Assembly (NCBI GenBank): GCA_030431255.1 | Contig: JAUIJL010000007.1 | Coordinates: forward strand, 62,001 to 126,000 | Reading direction: 5' to 3' | Length of the DNA stretch: 64,000 nt | Source of the DNA: Thermoanaerobaculia bacterium | GTDB lineage: Bacteria; Acidobacteriota; Thermoanaerobaculia; Multivoradales; J023 | Shown: in pieces, positions 8,737 through 18,138 of the stretch | Numbering within the stretch: position 1 is the first letter of the stretch | How the letters are laid out: each line of letters starts with the position of its first letter | Program-made: the position numbers and the translations under genes | The notes under the pieces: model-generated | The model's input: the letters and a program-made list of their open reading frames with translations, nothing else | The model's database searches: none | What the model was told of the DNA's origin: nothing

Positions 8737-10668
8737 ATGGCCATTTCTACCGCCGATCGGATCGAGGCCCTCCGGGCCATTCCGCTGTTCAGCTATTTGA
8801 CTCCGGAGGAGCTGCTGGCGGCCCAAGTTCTATTCGAAGAGGTCTCTTGCCCGAAGGGTGAGGTGATCTGCCGTGTCGGCGACGAGGGCGACACCTTCTA
8901 CATCGTGCTTTCCGGCGAGCTCGAAGTGTGGGGCGGCGGCTCCCCCTCCAAGCTGCTGTCGCGGCTCGGCCCGAAAGACTTCTTCGGTGAGCTCGCCCTA
9001 GTGGTCGGCGGGCCCCGATCCGCGACCATCAAGGTATCCCGCCAAGCCCGTCTGCTCTCCCTCTCCAAAGATTCCTTCAACCGCTTCTTCCTCAAAAACG
9101 CCAAGGTCCTGGAGTACTTCTCACGGGTCATCTGCCAACGCCTGGCGGCCACCGCCTCCAGCCAGAAGGTGGAATCCCGATCGAGCCAGGTGATCGGCGT
9201 CATCGCCCAACCCTATTTGCAGGGCAGCAGCTTGGTGGCCGCGTCGGTCGCCTGCCTGCTAGATCAATGGACCGACCAAGAGGTGCTGTGGGTAGAGGTG
9301 GGAAAAGGCCGTCAAGGCGCGGTGCGATTGAGCCTGCAGCCGGATCGGATCCTGTCGCGCATTCGTCAGCCCGAGGGTCTGCCGGCCAAGCTGGATATCG
9401 AGGTCTCCGACGACGAGGACATGGTCGCCCAAGCGGACCGCTTGTCCGCGTTGGTCACCGCTCTTTGCCAACGTTTCGACTATGTGGTGCTCGATCTGGG
9501 CTCCGAGCCCGAGTCCATGACCCGCACCGTCGGCGCCTATGCGGACGTCGCGATCCAAGTGGTCGACACCCCGAGCGGAGCAGCGCCGAGCTCCCGCGGC
9601 CTGCGCACCTTCGAGGTGCTCAACCTCTTCAACCGCGGCACACGGCGGGTCCCCAACAACAGCTGCGAGCCCTTCGTGCTGCCCAAGGACCCCAACCTTC
9701 CGGCGGAGCTGTCCCCGTTCGCGCTCGGCGAGCGAATCGCCCGCGCTCCCCGCTCCGTGGCGGGAGTGCCGTTGCATCGTCTGGTGCGCAAGATCCTGGG
9801 CCGCACCCTCGGCTTGGCCCTCGGGGGTGGCGCCGCCTTCGGCCTCGCCCATCTGGGGGCGCTCAAAGTTTTCGAGGAGCACGGCCTGCCCATCGATCTC
9901 TTGGCCGGGTGCTCCATGGGCTCCATGGTGGCGATCGGTTACGCCGCCGGCCTGCCGGTGTCCCAATTGGAGAGCATGGCCGACGACCTGGGCACCAAAT
10001 CCAAGCTGCTCAATCTGGTGCGTCGCGACTCCACCTTGACCCAACCGGGTTTCCTGACCGGCGACACGATCATCGAAACCATCTCACCGTTCTTGGAAGA
10101 CCGCCAAACCTTCCGTCACCTGCGCATACCCTGCCGGGCGGTGGCCACGGATATTGAAACCGGCGAGCGGGTCTCCATCGGCACCGGCCGTCTCGACGAA
10201 GCGTTTCGCGCCAGCTCCTCGGTGCCCATCGTCATGGCACCGGTGCGTCGCGGCAATCGCATTCTGGTCGATGGAGCCGTGTGCGATCCGGTGCCCGCAG
10301 AGGTGCTGCGGGAGATGGGGGCCGACATCATCGTGGCGATCAACGTGGTGCCGCCCATGAAGAAGGGCGTCGAAGGCTTGCCGTCGCGCATCTACCGGCG
10401 CCTGAATCTATTCAACCCCTTGGCATACCTGGGTCAGAGCATCGACCTTCCCAACCTATTCGACATCGCCATGAGCTCCATGCAGACCCTGCAACACGAG
10501 CTCGGCAACTTCAAAGCCATCTCAGCGGACGTGCGCATCAACCCCGACCTATCCGACTTCACCTGGATCGAGTTCTATCGAAATCGGGAGCTGATCGCCA
10601 AAGGCCATGAGTCCGCGGAGCTGGCGGTGCCCGCCATCAAGAAAGCGTTGGCTCGCACCGACGTCTGA
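8737..10668 (+). CDS. cNMP-binding, patatin-like phospholipase (NTE-type)
   Basis: A 643-residue three-part protein. Residues 10-140 are a cyclic-nucleotide-binding domain (GDEGDTFYIVLSGELEV, then FFGELALVVGGPRSATIK). Residues 150-310 resemble a MinD/ParA-like fold that has lost the Walker lysine motif. Residues 355-600 are a patatin domain: oxyanion loop GGGAAFG (363-369), nucleophile S393 in GCSMGS, and catalytic D512 in VDGAVCDP. It should hydrolyse acyl esters of membrane phospholipids under cyclic-nucleotide or membrane control, like bacterial neuropathy-target-esterase homologues. It starts 19 bases after the flavoprotein and is probably cotranscribed with it. Confidence 0.9.
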   Translation: MAISTADRIEALRAIPLFSYLTPEELLAAQVLFEEVSCPKGEVICRVGDEGDTFYIVLSGELEVWGGGSPSKLLSRLGPKDFFGELALVVGGPRSATIKVSRQARLLSLSKDSFNRFFLKNAKVLEYFSRVICQRLAATASSQKVESRSSQVIGVIAQPYLQGSSLVAASVACLLDQWTDQEVLWVEVGKGRQGAVRLSLQPDRILSRIRQPEGLPAKLDIEVSDDEDMVAQADRLSALVTALCQRFDYVVLDLGSEPESMTRTVGAYADVAIQVVDTPSGAAPSSRGLRTFEVLNLFNRGTRRVPNNSCEPFVLPKDPNLPAELSPFALGERIARAPRSVAGVPLHRLVRKILGRTLGLALGGGAAFGLAHLGALKVFEEHGLPIDLLAGCSMGSMVAIGYAAGLPVSQLESMADDLGTKSKLLNLVRRDSTLTQPGFLTGDTIIETISPFLEDRQTFRHLRIPCRAVATDIETGERVSIGTGRLDEAFRASSSVPIVMAPVRRGNRILVDGAVCDPVPAEVLREMGADIIVAINVVPPMKKGVEGLPSRIYRRLNLFNPLAYLGQSIDLPNLFDIAMSSMQTLQHELGNFKAISADVRINPDLSDFTWIEFYRNRELIAKGHESAELAVPAIKKALARTDV

Positions 10669-11049
10669 ACCCGCGCCCAGAGCACCTTTCGTCTGTTTCG
10701 CCGACATTACAGCTTTCACAGAGCTCACCCTAAATGCCTTGGCCCTGGAGCCGGCGCAGACTTATTGCCCTTTAAATTCGTCCAGTTCTTTCGCCAGCTT
10801 CCACGGTGCTTTCATCTCGTCTTCGCGATATCCTTAAACAGCGACTCTTCTAGAGCCGCCCATTTGTCTTTTTGTTATTCAGAATCGTTTCCATTTGCCC
10901 GTCGATCGGATCTTCAGCACTTCAGCGAACGGCTGCTGCCGTCAGGCTTCGAGTGTGCACCGCGTTCCTCACGCCGGTGAGATCCTCCTATGCAGCAAGT
11001 CGGATTCGCGGTGCTGGAGTCGGCGACGCCTCTAAAAGGAGGCATTTAA
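10669..11049. other. Intergenic region and leader of the LamG protein
   Basis: 381 bases with no supported gene. It ends in a short hairpin, GCCTC-taaaag-GAGGC (11028-11043), that includes the Shine-Dalgarno sequence AAGGAGG of the next gene. No terminator or known riboswitch was recognised. Confidence 0.5.
11028..11043 (+). promoter_or_regulatory. SD-containing hairpin before the LamG gene
   Basis: Five-pair stem GCCTC/GAGGC with a six-base loop. The 3' arm overlaps the ribosome binding site AAGGAGG (11036-11042), seven bases before the ATG at 11050. If it forms it would mask the site and damp translation. Confidence 0.4.
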
Positions 11050-13902
11050 ATGCTGAACCTCCCCCGTCACAATTCCCCCTCACTACCCACGAAACGAAAA
11101 AAGAGCGACTTATTCCACGCTTTCTGGGTGCTGCTTCTGGGCGCTGTTTGCTTCGCGGCACCCGGCCTCGCGGACCCGGTAGCCCATTGGCCCCTGGACG
11201 ACGGTAGCGGCACGACCGCCGGCGACAGCGGCCCCAATGCACTCGACGGCACCGTTGAAGGGGCCGGCGGATCGCCCCAATGGCTCGGCACCGGTGTCTT
11301 CAACGGTGCCCTCGAGCTGGACGGTGTCGACGATCTGATCGAGATCCCGGACACCTTCGAGCTGGACTTGAGCACCCGCTTGACCCTCACCTTGTGGGTT
11401 CGCCCTTCCAGCTTGATGGGCAACCGCAGCCTGATCTCCAAAGACGGGTCCTACGAGCTCGATCTGAGCCATACCGGCACCGGTTCTTACAGCCTTCGCC
11501 TCAACAACGTTCGCCGCGGTGCCGGCACCTCGACCCTGGCCAACGGGGTTTGGCAACATCTGGCGGTAACCTGGGACGGCACCACCGTACGCTACTACTT
11601 CCAAGGCCAACCGGACGGCAGCGCTTCGTTCGCCGGTGCCCTGAACGTGAACGGCCACGATCTCGGTCTCGGCGGCCGACCGGCGAGCTACGGCGGTGGA
11701 TTCCCCCAATTCCTGCTCGACGGCGCGATCGACGACGTAAGAATCTATGACCGCGCCCTTTCAGCGGCGGAAATCGACGCGATCTTCCAGAACCAACCCT
11801 TGCCGCCGCCGCCCGCCGACAGCACCCCTCCGGTGCGCTCCGACGGGAGCCCCATGGGCACTTTGCCCTACGGCACCACGGAGGTCGATCTCACCCTGCT
11901 CACCGACGAGAGCGCAGAATGTCGATATTCGTTGACGCCGGGGGTGATCTGGTCTGCCATGGCCGAGACTTTCGACATCACCGGAGGTGGTTACCACTTG
12001 GAGACAATCACCGGGTTGCAAGACGGCATGACCTACTCCTACAACGTTCGCTGCCGCGACACTGTCGGCAACGACAACCCCGACGACTACTTGATCAGCT
12101 TCGACATCGAAGCTTCTCCGCCGATCGACTTGGTTCCACCCCTGCGTTCCTCCCCTTCCCCTTTGGGCACTTTGCCCCCTGGGACCAGCCAAGTGGAGCT
12201 GACTCTCGACACTGACGAAGATGCCGAATGCCGTTATAGCGAAACCCCCAACACGGATTTTTCGTCCATGGACGACTCTTTCCAGCTCACCGGCGGCCAG
12301 ACCCACTCGACCTATATTTCCGGCCTGTCGGACGGCACCACGCGCACTTTCCACGTCCGTTGCCGCGACACCTCCGCAAACGCCAATGACAACGACCTAT
12401 CGTTGGGATTCTGGATCGCCGAGCCTGTACCGGGCAGCGGCTTTCATCCCACCGACCTGAGCTCGGTGGAATTCTTCGTCGAGTCTCGACATGGCCTGAG
12501 CATCGCCACTTGCAACACGCAAGCCTGTCGCGAGGCAGGTGACAACGTACCGTTAGCCCAGCAATTCTGCGATACCGACACGTTCCCCAGCGGGTGCATC
12601 CGGCGCTGGGAAGATCAGTCGAATTTTGCGCCGCCGGTACCTTTCGAGTCTCCGGAATGGCTCACCGGCCGCGATCACGGCCAGGATGACTTGGACAAAC
12701 CCGGCTTGATCCTCAACTGCCTCAACGGCCGTCCGTGTGTCAGAGGAGGCTTTGGTGCAGAGCAATTCCGAGGCCTGGAGACCGAGCCCAATCAACACGT
12801 CGGCCCTATCTCTGGGCCGTTCAGCCTTTACGTGCTGGCCAAACCCATCGACCAGACTGAAAACTTCTACTACTTGGGATTTGCCGGCAGCGAGCTGCTG
12901 CACTACATCGGAGACGATTCCCTTGGGATGCGGGTGGGATTTGGAGCACAGGTTCCGCTCACCGGCCCCGACACTGTGGCGCCGTGGGATTGGTATCTGA
13001 TCGAGATCCATCGAGGCGTCGACAACTCCACAACGGCCCTGATCGACGGCTACGATCTGACTCTAGGCAACCCAATGATCGCGGGTGACTTCTACTTTCG
13101 CTTTCTCTTCACCGCCAGCAGGAATAGCGGCTTTGGAGGGGACTTGGCCGCCGCCATGGTTGCTAGTGGCGAGCTGACGCCGACTGAGCAGGCAGACCTG
13201 CGCCAATACTTCGCTGCGGTTTACGGCTTGCGAATCGGCGACGGCAACCCCCCTCCCCCAGAAATCGTAGTGCCCACCGGCGGCTTGCTCGCAGAGTGGA
13301 GCTTTGAGCACAACCCCATCAACTGCCTCACCTACAACGGTGTGCCGTCGGGAGCCGACGGTACACTCGGCCCCAGCTGCCCAGAGGATGCTCCTTCCAA
13401 CTCGGCCGGGGCTTCCGGCCCCGGATTGCTCTTCGATGGTCTCAACGATGAGATCGTCATCAACGCCGACCCAACTTTGGATCTGTTGACCGGTATTTCA
13501 ATTTCTGCCTGGGTCAAAACATCGAGCACCGGTGAGTATCGGTCGATAGTCGACAAACGTGATGGGCATACCGACGGCTTCGACCTCTATGTGGCCACTG
13601 GCGGCGAACCCTTCCTGCGCATCAACAATAGAGCCCTTCTAGGCAACGCCAACTTGGCAGACGGCCAGTGGCACCATGTGGTGGGTTCTTATGACGGCGC
13701 CAATATGTGGCTTTACGTCGACGGTGTCTTGGACAGCGGCCGGGTGGCCGAACCACAGGTCCTGGACACCACCTCGCCCTTGTTCATAGGACGCAGCTAC
13801 GCCGGTAGCTTCAACGTCTTCGACGGCTCGATCGACCAAATCCGCATCTATGATCGACCGCTGAGCAGCACCGAGATCACCACCCTCGCGGGAGAGATTT
13901 GA
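11050..13902 (+). CDS. Large secreted protein with two LamG (concanavalin A-like) domains
   Basis: A 950-residue exported protein. The signal peptide covers about residues 1-42 (hydrophobic FWVLLLGAVCFAAPGLA). A first LamG jelly-roll spans about 45-245 (VAHWPLDDGSGTTAGDSG, ending DDVRIYDRALSAAEI). Two Ig-like/Fn3-like repeats of about 98 residues follow, each with SPxGTLPxGT at the front and VRCRDT near the end. A unique middle segment (460-735) has four cysteines near its start. A second LamG domain (about 740-948) ends DQIRIYDRPLSSTEI. The parts suggest carbohydrate or surface binding outside the cell. No catalytic motif was found. Strong SD AAGGAGG precedes the ATG. Confidence 0.85.
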   Translation: MLNLPRHNSPSLPTKRKKSDLFHAFWVLLLGAVCFAAPGLADPVAHWPLDDGSGTTAGDSGPNALDGTVEGAGGSPQWLGTGVFNGALELDGVDDLIEIPDTFELDLSTRLTLTLWVRPSSLMGNRSLISKDGSYELDLSHTGTGSYSLRLNNVRRGAGTSTLANGVWQHLAVTWDGTTVRYYFQGQPDGSASFAGALNVNGHDLGLGGRPASYGGGFPQFLLDGAIDDVRIYDRALSAAEIDAIFQNQPLPPPPADSTPPVRSDGSPMGTLPYGTTEVDLTLLTDESAECRYSLTPGVIWSAMAETFDITGGGYHLETITGLQDGMTYSYNVRCRDTVGNDNPDDYLISFDIEASPPIDLVPPLRSSPSPLGTLPPGTSQVELTLDTDEDAECRYSETPNTDFSSMDDSFQLTGGQTHSTYISGLSDGTTRTFHVRCRDTSANANDNDLSLGFWIAEPVPGSGFHPTDLSSVEFFVESRHGLSIATCNTQACREAGDNVPLAQQFCDTDTFPSGCIRRWEDQSNFAPPVPFESPEWLTGRDHGQDDLDKPGLILNCLNGRPCVRGGFGAEQFRGLETEPNQHVGPISGPFSLYVLAKPIDQTENFYYLGFAGSELLHYIGDDSLGMRVGFGAQVPLTGPDTVAPWDWYLIEIHRGVDNSTTALIDGYDLTLGNPMIAGDFYFRFLFTASRNSGFGGDLAAAMVASGELTPTEQADLRQYFAAVYGLRIGDGNPPPPEIVVPTGGLLAEWSFEHNPINCLTYNGVPSGADGTLGPSCPEDAPSNSAGASGPGLLFDGLNDEIVINADPTLDLLTGISISAWVKTSSTGEYRSIVDKRDGHTDGFDLYVATGGEPFLRINNRALLGNANLADGQWHHVVGSYDGANMWLYVDGVLDSGRVAEPQVLDTTSPLFIGRSYAGSFNVFDGSIDQIRIYDRPLSSTEITTLAGEI

Positions 13903-13948
13903 GCTCCGGCTCTCTTCAGCTCGAACACTCGGAACCTAAGCATGACAT

Positions 13949-13993
13949 GGGGGACGGTCCGCTGTGGCGTGCGGACGGTCCCCCGATTTTTTT
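13949..13993 (+). terminator. Intrinsic terminator after the LamG gene
   Basis: A 14-pair stem, GGGGGACGGTCCGC against GCGGACGGTCCCCC with one G-G mismatch and loop TGTGGCGT, followed by GA and seven T. It lies 47 bases after the stop codon. Confidence 0.92.
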
Positions 13994-14117
13994 GGCGACA
14001 TTTTCCCTTCGATTTCCCCAACATTCACAGCATTTTCATCGGGCTCAGGCAAGTTCGAGGCCGTTCGACTCAACAAAGCACCGGCTTTACGTCAGACCTG
14101 CCAAAGGAGCCTTCTTC

Positions 14118-16016
14118 ATGCTTTCATGCTCGCGAGCTGCTGTGATCCTGCTCGTTCTCACGCTCTCTACCTCCCCTTTGCTCGGCCAAGGCCTCGGCCT
14201 GCTCGGCACCTGGAATTCGGGCCTCGGTGAAGGGGCGACCGAAATCGCCGCCTTCGATCCGGCCTCCAAACGCCTCTTCGTGGTCAACGCCACCAACGCC
14301 TCGGTCGACATCCTCGACCTGAGCGACCTCACCGATCCGCAACAAATCACCGGCTTGGACGTCACTCCCTACGGCGGCGGCGCCAACAGTGTGGCTGTGG
14401 CCAACGGCTGGGTGGCGGTCGCCGTGGAAGCCGACACCAAACAAGACGACGGTAGGGTCGTCTTCTTCGATACCGACGGCCTATTCCTGCACCAAATCAC
14501 CGTCGGCGCGCTGCCCGACATGGTGACCTTCACCCCCGACGGCCAAAAGCTGTTGGTGGCCAACGAAGGGGAGCCCAACGACGACTACACCGTGGACCCG
14601 GAAGGCAGCGTGTCGATCATCGACCTGTCGGGCGGCTTGCTCGACGCCACCGAAACCCGGATCGGCTTCACCGATTTCAACGCCGACGGCCCCCGCGCCG
14701 GCGAGCTGTCGTCGGACGTCCGTATCTTCGGCCCCGGCGCCACGGTCGCCCAGGACCTCGAGCCCGAATACATCGCGATCTCCGAGGACAGCGCCACCGC
14801 CTGGGTCGCCTTGCAAGAAGCCAACGCCCTGGCGGTGATCGACATCGCCGCCGGCACCGTGACTCGCATCGACGCTTTGGGCTTGAAAGACCATTCCCAA
14901 CCAGCCAACGCCATGGACGCCAGCAACCGCGACGACGGCATCCAGATCCGCAACTGGCCCACCTTCGGCATGTACCAGCCAGATGGAATCGCCGCCTTCC
15001 AAGTGGGCGGCGAGACCTACGTGGCCACCGCCAACGAGGGCGATTCCCGGGATTATGACGGTTACTCCGAAGAAGAGCGGGTGAAGGATCTGACCCTCGA
15101 CCCGACGGCTTTCCCCGATGCCGACACCCTGCAAATGGACGAGAACCTCGGCCGACTGAAAACCACCTCCGCTAACGGCGACTTGGACGGTGACGGCGAC
15201 GTCGATCAAATCTACTCCTACGGCGCCCGTTCCTTCAGCATCTGGAGCGGCACCGACGGCTCCCTGGTCTACGACAGCGCCAACGAATTCGAGCAAATCA
15301 CCGCCGCCCAGGTGCCGGCGATTTTCAACTCGGATCAAAGCAACCCCGACGAATTCGACGATCGCAGCGACGACAAGGGTCCCGAGCCGGAAACGGTCGT
15401 CATCGGCCAGATGGGCGACGCGCTGTGGGCCTTCATCGGGCTCGAGCGAGTCGGCGGTGTGATGGTCTACGACGTCACCGACCCCACCGCCCCGGAATTT
15501 CTCTTCTACGAGCCTTCGGCCGCCGGTGATTTCGCGCCCGAGGGCGTGATTTTCGTCGATCCCGCCGACAGCCCGATCGGCGAGCCTTTGTTGATCTTGT
15601 CGAACGAGGACAGCGGCACGGTATCGATCTACCGGATCAGCGCCCTGGGCACCGGCACCCCGAGCTGTGCGGCCGACCCACACACCCTGTGCTTGCAAAA
15701 TAATCGCTTTGCCGTCCGAGCGGACTTTGCCGCCGAAGGTGAGGAGCCCCAGCAAGCCCGGGCCCAGGCCTTCACCGACAACACGGGTTATTTCTGGTTC
15801 TTCAGCGAGGACAACGTAGAGATCACCCTCAAGGTGCTCGACGCCTGCGATTCCGCATCGAATCACTTCTGGGTCTTCGCCGCCGGCATGACCAGCGTCG
15901 AGGTCGCGTTGACGATCACCGACACGGTCACCGGTGAGGTCAGAAGCTACGACAACCCCCAAGGCACGGCTTTCTTGCCGGTGCAAGACACCTCCGCCTT
16001 CCAGACCTGTCCGTAA
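14118..16016 (+). CDS. Secreted choice-of-anchor I family beta-propeller protein
   Basis: A 632-residue exported protein. Start 14118 is fixed by AAAGGAG at 14103-14109 and gives a clean signal peptide (LSCSRAAVILLVLTLSTSPLLGQG). The body is the choice-of-anchor I propeller: repeated strands such as AAFDPASKRLFVVNATNASVDILDLS, and the family blocks DGIAAFQVGGETYVATANEGDSR and EPETVVIGQ. The last 115 residues (from 15666) are a separate beta domain beginning CAADPHTLCLQNNRFAV and ending DTSAFQTCP, of the type often appended to secreted proteins in Thermoanaerobaculia-like Acidobacteria. Function unknown; relatives are extracellular or cell-surface proteins. Confidence 0.85.
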   Translation: MLSCSRAAVILLVLTLSTSPLLGQGLGLLGTWNSGLGEGATEIAAFDPASKRLFVVNATNASVDILDLSDLTDPQQITGLDVTPYGGGANSVAVANGWVAVAVEADTKQDDGRVVFFDTDGLFLHQITVGALPDMVTFTPDGQKLLVANEGEPNDDYTVDPEGSVSIIDLSGGLLDATETRIGFTDFNADGPRAGELSSDVRIFGPGATVAQDLEPEYIAISEDSATAWVALQEANALAVIDIAAGTVTRIDALGLKDHSQPANAMDASNRDDGIQIRNWPTFGMYQPDGIAAFQVGGETYVATANEGDSRDYDGYSEEERVKDLTLDPTAFPDADTLQMDENLGRLKTTSANGDLDGDGDVDQIYSYGARSFSIWSGTDGSLVYDSANEFEQITAAQVPAIFNSDQSNPDEFDDRSDDKGPEPETVVIGQMGDALWAFIGLERVGGVMVYDVTDPTAPEFLFYEPSAAGDFAPEGVIFVDPADSPIGEPLLILSNEDSGTVSIYRISALGTGTPSCAADPHTLCLQNNRFAVRADFAAEGEEPQQARAQAFTDNTGYFWFFSEDNVEITLKVLDACDSASNHFWVFAAGMTSVEVALTITDTVTGEVRSYDNPQGTAFLPVQDTSAFQTCP

Positions 16017-16080
16017 TTTAGATCAGTAAACCTCTCAACAAGCTCGCACCTTCTTTAGAGGCCGAGTCAACCTTCCGGCA

Positions 16081-16130
16081 CCTTAGCCCTCACCCCCCTA
16101 ACCCCCCTCTCCCGGGACGGGAGAGGGGGG
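16081..16130 (-). repeat. REP-like palindromic element, copy A
   Basis: Contains a perfect 12-pair hairpin, CCCCCCTCTCCC / GGGAGAGGGGGG (16102-16130, loop GGGAC). On the minus strand it continues into a conserved tail with GGGGGGTGAGGG. The same hairpin plus tail occurs in opposite orientation at 16240-16281. Confidence 0.75.
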
Positions 16131-16239
16131 AATGCTTGCTTGCGCTCCGCGCGCGCGTTTGAAGGTAATTTTGAACCAATCATCGGGCGTAGGGCAGCTC
16201 CTAAGGTACCCAAAAAGTTTGGCCGGGCACTCTGGCTCT

Positions 16240-16281
16240 CCCTCTCCCGTCTGCGGGAGAGGGGGCTGGGGGGTGAGGGTG
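16240..16281 (+). repeat. REP-like palindromic element, copy B
   Basis: Hairpin CCCTCTCCCG / CGGGAGAGGG (16240-16263, loop TCTG) followed by the tail containing GGGGGGTGAGGG. It is inverted relative to copy A with about 110 bases between them, the arrangement of a BIME. No RAYT transposase is in the window. Confidence 0.75.
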
Positions 16282-16310
16282 ACTTTTCCCTCTGTTTTCG
16301 TTTCCGAGCA

Positions 16311-16345
16311 CGCCCGGTCGCCATTCTCGACCGGGCGTTTTCTTT
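16311..16345 (+). terminator. Intrinsic terminator
   Basis: Perfect 10-pair stem CGCCCGGTCG / CGACCGGGCG with loop CCATTCT, followed by TTTTCTTTT. It lies about 295 bases after the propeller gene and 108 bases before the transporter, insulating the latter. Confidence 0.9.
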
Positions 16346-16452
16346 TCGGGCCCGACGCCCCCGGGGGCCGTCGGCTTGTCGAGGGGTTCGCCCTCCGGTA
16401 GTCTCTGGCCTTCGATGCTCAGGTTTTTCCACCTTCAGTCGGAGGCTCGACG

Positions 16453-18060
16453 ATGGAAAGAGTGATTAGCGCCTTAGGGCTTTTGGTATTGCTCGGCATT
16501 GCCTATGTGTTTTCCAACAACCGTCAAGCCGTCAAAGCACGAACGGTGGTGTGGGGCATCGGGCTTCAGCTGCTCTTTGCGGTGATTATTCTTGCGAAGG
16601 ATTTGGTGTACTCCCTCGGAGGCCTTTTCCTGCTGATCGTTCTGATTTGCGTATACCTGACGGAGACTCAGCTGGGCGAAAGAGCGCCCGCGAGGTCGGC
16701 CATCGCGGGCGGAGCCGTCGTCGCTTGCGGGCTGGCCGTCGGCCTGTTTTACCTGCTCGCGCCTTTCGGGGTCAGCACGGCGGTGACCTGGCTCGCGCTG
16801 ATCGCCCTGGTGGTGAATTTCAAGCTCCGCCACGAACGGCTCGGAGCGATCGCCTTCTCCACCCTCATGGTCTCCGGCCTGGGCCGCTTGTGGGCTGCCA
16901 ACGCCACCGGCCAAGACGCCTTCCGGGTGGTTTCCGACAAGGTGTCGGTGTTCTTGGCTCTGTCGAATAAGGGCGCGGAATTCCTCTTCGACAACTTGGC
17001 CAAACCACAATATTTCTTTGTCGGCGAAGAAGCGGGTTGGCCCGGATTCGGCTTCCAATTCGCCTTCAGCGTCCTGCCGACGATCATCTTCTTTTCCGCC
17101 TTCATGTCGGTGATGTACTACCTCGGCATCATCCAGGTATTGATCTCCGCCATGGCTCGCTTCATGCATTGGAGCCTGAAGACCTCGGGCTCCGAAACCA
17201 TGTCGTGCACGGCCAACGTATTCGTCGGCCAAACCGAGGCTCCGTTTTTGATCAAACCTTTCCTTAAGGACATGACCGAATCGGAGCTCAACGCGGTGAT
17301 GACCGGTGGCTTCGCCACCATCGCCGGCGGCGTGCTGGCGGGTTATATCCAAATGGGCGTCGATCCCGGCCATTTGATCGCCGCCAGCGTGATGTCGGCG
17401 CCGGCGGCCTTGGTCATCGCCAAATTGCTCTTTCCCGAGACCCAAGAATCCGTGACCGCCGGTGACGTGGACATCCCGGAGGTCAAAACCGCCGACAACG
17501 TGGTGGAAGCGGCCGCCAACGGTACCACCGACGGTTTGAAGCTGGCCCTAAACGTCGGTGCCATGTTGATCGCCTTCATTTCCTTGATCGCCTTCCTCGA
17601 CGTCATGTTGGGCTATTTCGACGGCCTGATCGACGGTCGCTTGCTGGGCGCGCAGCTCGCCGAGGCCACGGGTGAGTATCCGGGCATCTTCCCCGGCAGC
17701 ACCAAGACCTTTTTCGGCACCATTCTGGCCCCGCTGGCCTTCGTCATGGGTGTGCCCTGGGCCGACGCCGGAGCCATCGGCAATTTGCTCGGCACCAAAC
17801 TGACCCTTAACGAATTCGTGGCCTACGGCTTCCTCGCCGAGCACATCAACGCCGGCGATCTACAGCCCCGCTCCCTGATCATCGCCACCTATGCTCTTTG
17901 CGGTTTCGCCAATTTCTCCTCCATCGGCATTCAAATCGGTGGCATCGGCGCCCTGGAGCCCGAGCTTCGTCCGACCTTGTCGCGCATCGCGGTGCGCGCT
18001 CTGCTCGGCGGGGCGCTCGCTTCCTTCACTACGGCGACCGTGGCGGGTATGCTTCTCTGA
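16453..18060 (+). CDS. Concentrative nucleoside transporter (CNT/NupC family)
   Basis: A 535-residue inner-membrane symporter that imports nucleosides with H+ or Na+. The family signature GTKLTLNEFVAY is present, as are the substrate-binding stretch NVFVGQTEAPFLIKPFL and the C-terminal CGFANFSSIGIQIGGIG. It is longer than E. coli NupC (400), in the range of the larger CNT proteins; the extra length lies in the N-terminal helices and in a hydrophilic loop around residues 335-355. The GGAGG-like site in TCGGAGGCTCGACG precedes the ATG. The following dacB starts 78 bases downstream on the same strand. Confidence 0.93.
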   Translation: MERVISALGLLVLLGIAYVFSNNRQAVKARTVVWGIGLQLLFAVIILAKDLVYSLGGLFLLIVLICVYLTETQLGERAPARSAIAGGAVVACGLAVGLFYLLAPFGVSTAVTWLALIALVVNFKLRHERLGAIAFSTLMVSGLGRLWAANATGQDAFRVVSDKVSVFLALSNKGAEFLFDNLAKPQYFFVGEEAGWPGFGFQFAFSVLPTIIFFSAFMSVMYYLGIIQVLISAMARFMHWSLKTSGSETMSCTANVFVGQTEAPFLIKPFLKDMTESELNAVMTGGFATIAGGVLAGYIQMGVDPGHLIAASVMSAPAALVIAKLLFPETQESVTAGDVDIPEVKTADNVVEAAANGTTDGLKLALNVGAMLIAFISLIAFLDVMLGYFDGLIDGRLLGAQLAEATGEYPGIFPGSTKTFFGTILAPLAFVMGVPWADAGAIGNLLGTKLTLNEFVAYGFLAEHINAGDLQPRSLIIATYALCGFANFSSIGIQIGGIGALEPELRPTLSRIAVRALLGGALASFTTATVAGMLL

Positions 18061-18138
18061 GTCATCAGCGGTCGCCGACGGCCTCGATCCTCGGCGACCT
18101 CAGAGCATTCACCACGAAGCCTTGGATCGAGTCTGCCT

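Larger units (their letters stand above)
16017..16452. other. Intergenic region with REP-like pair and terminator
   Basis: 436 bases between the propeller protein and the nucleoside transporter. It holds two inverted copies of a palindromic repeat and one intrinsic terminator, listed separately. The remainder shows no gene. Confidence 0.7.

Noticed and set aside
14481-15986. 501-codon open frame antisense to the propeller gene
   Set aside because: Composition is typical of a GC-rich antisense shadow (glycine, valine, histidine, aspartate rich), with no domain or ribosome binding site.
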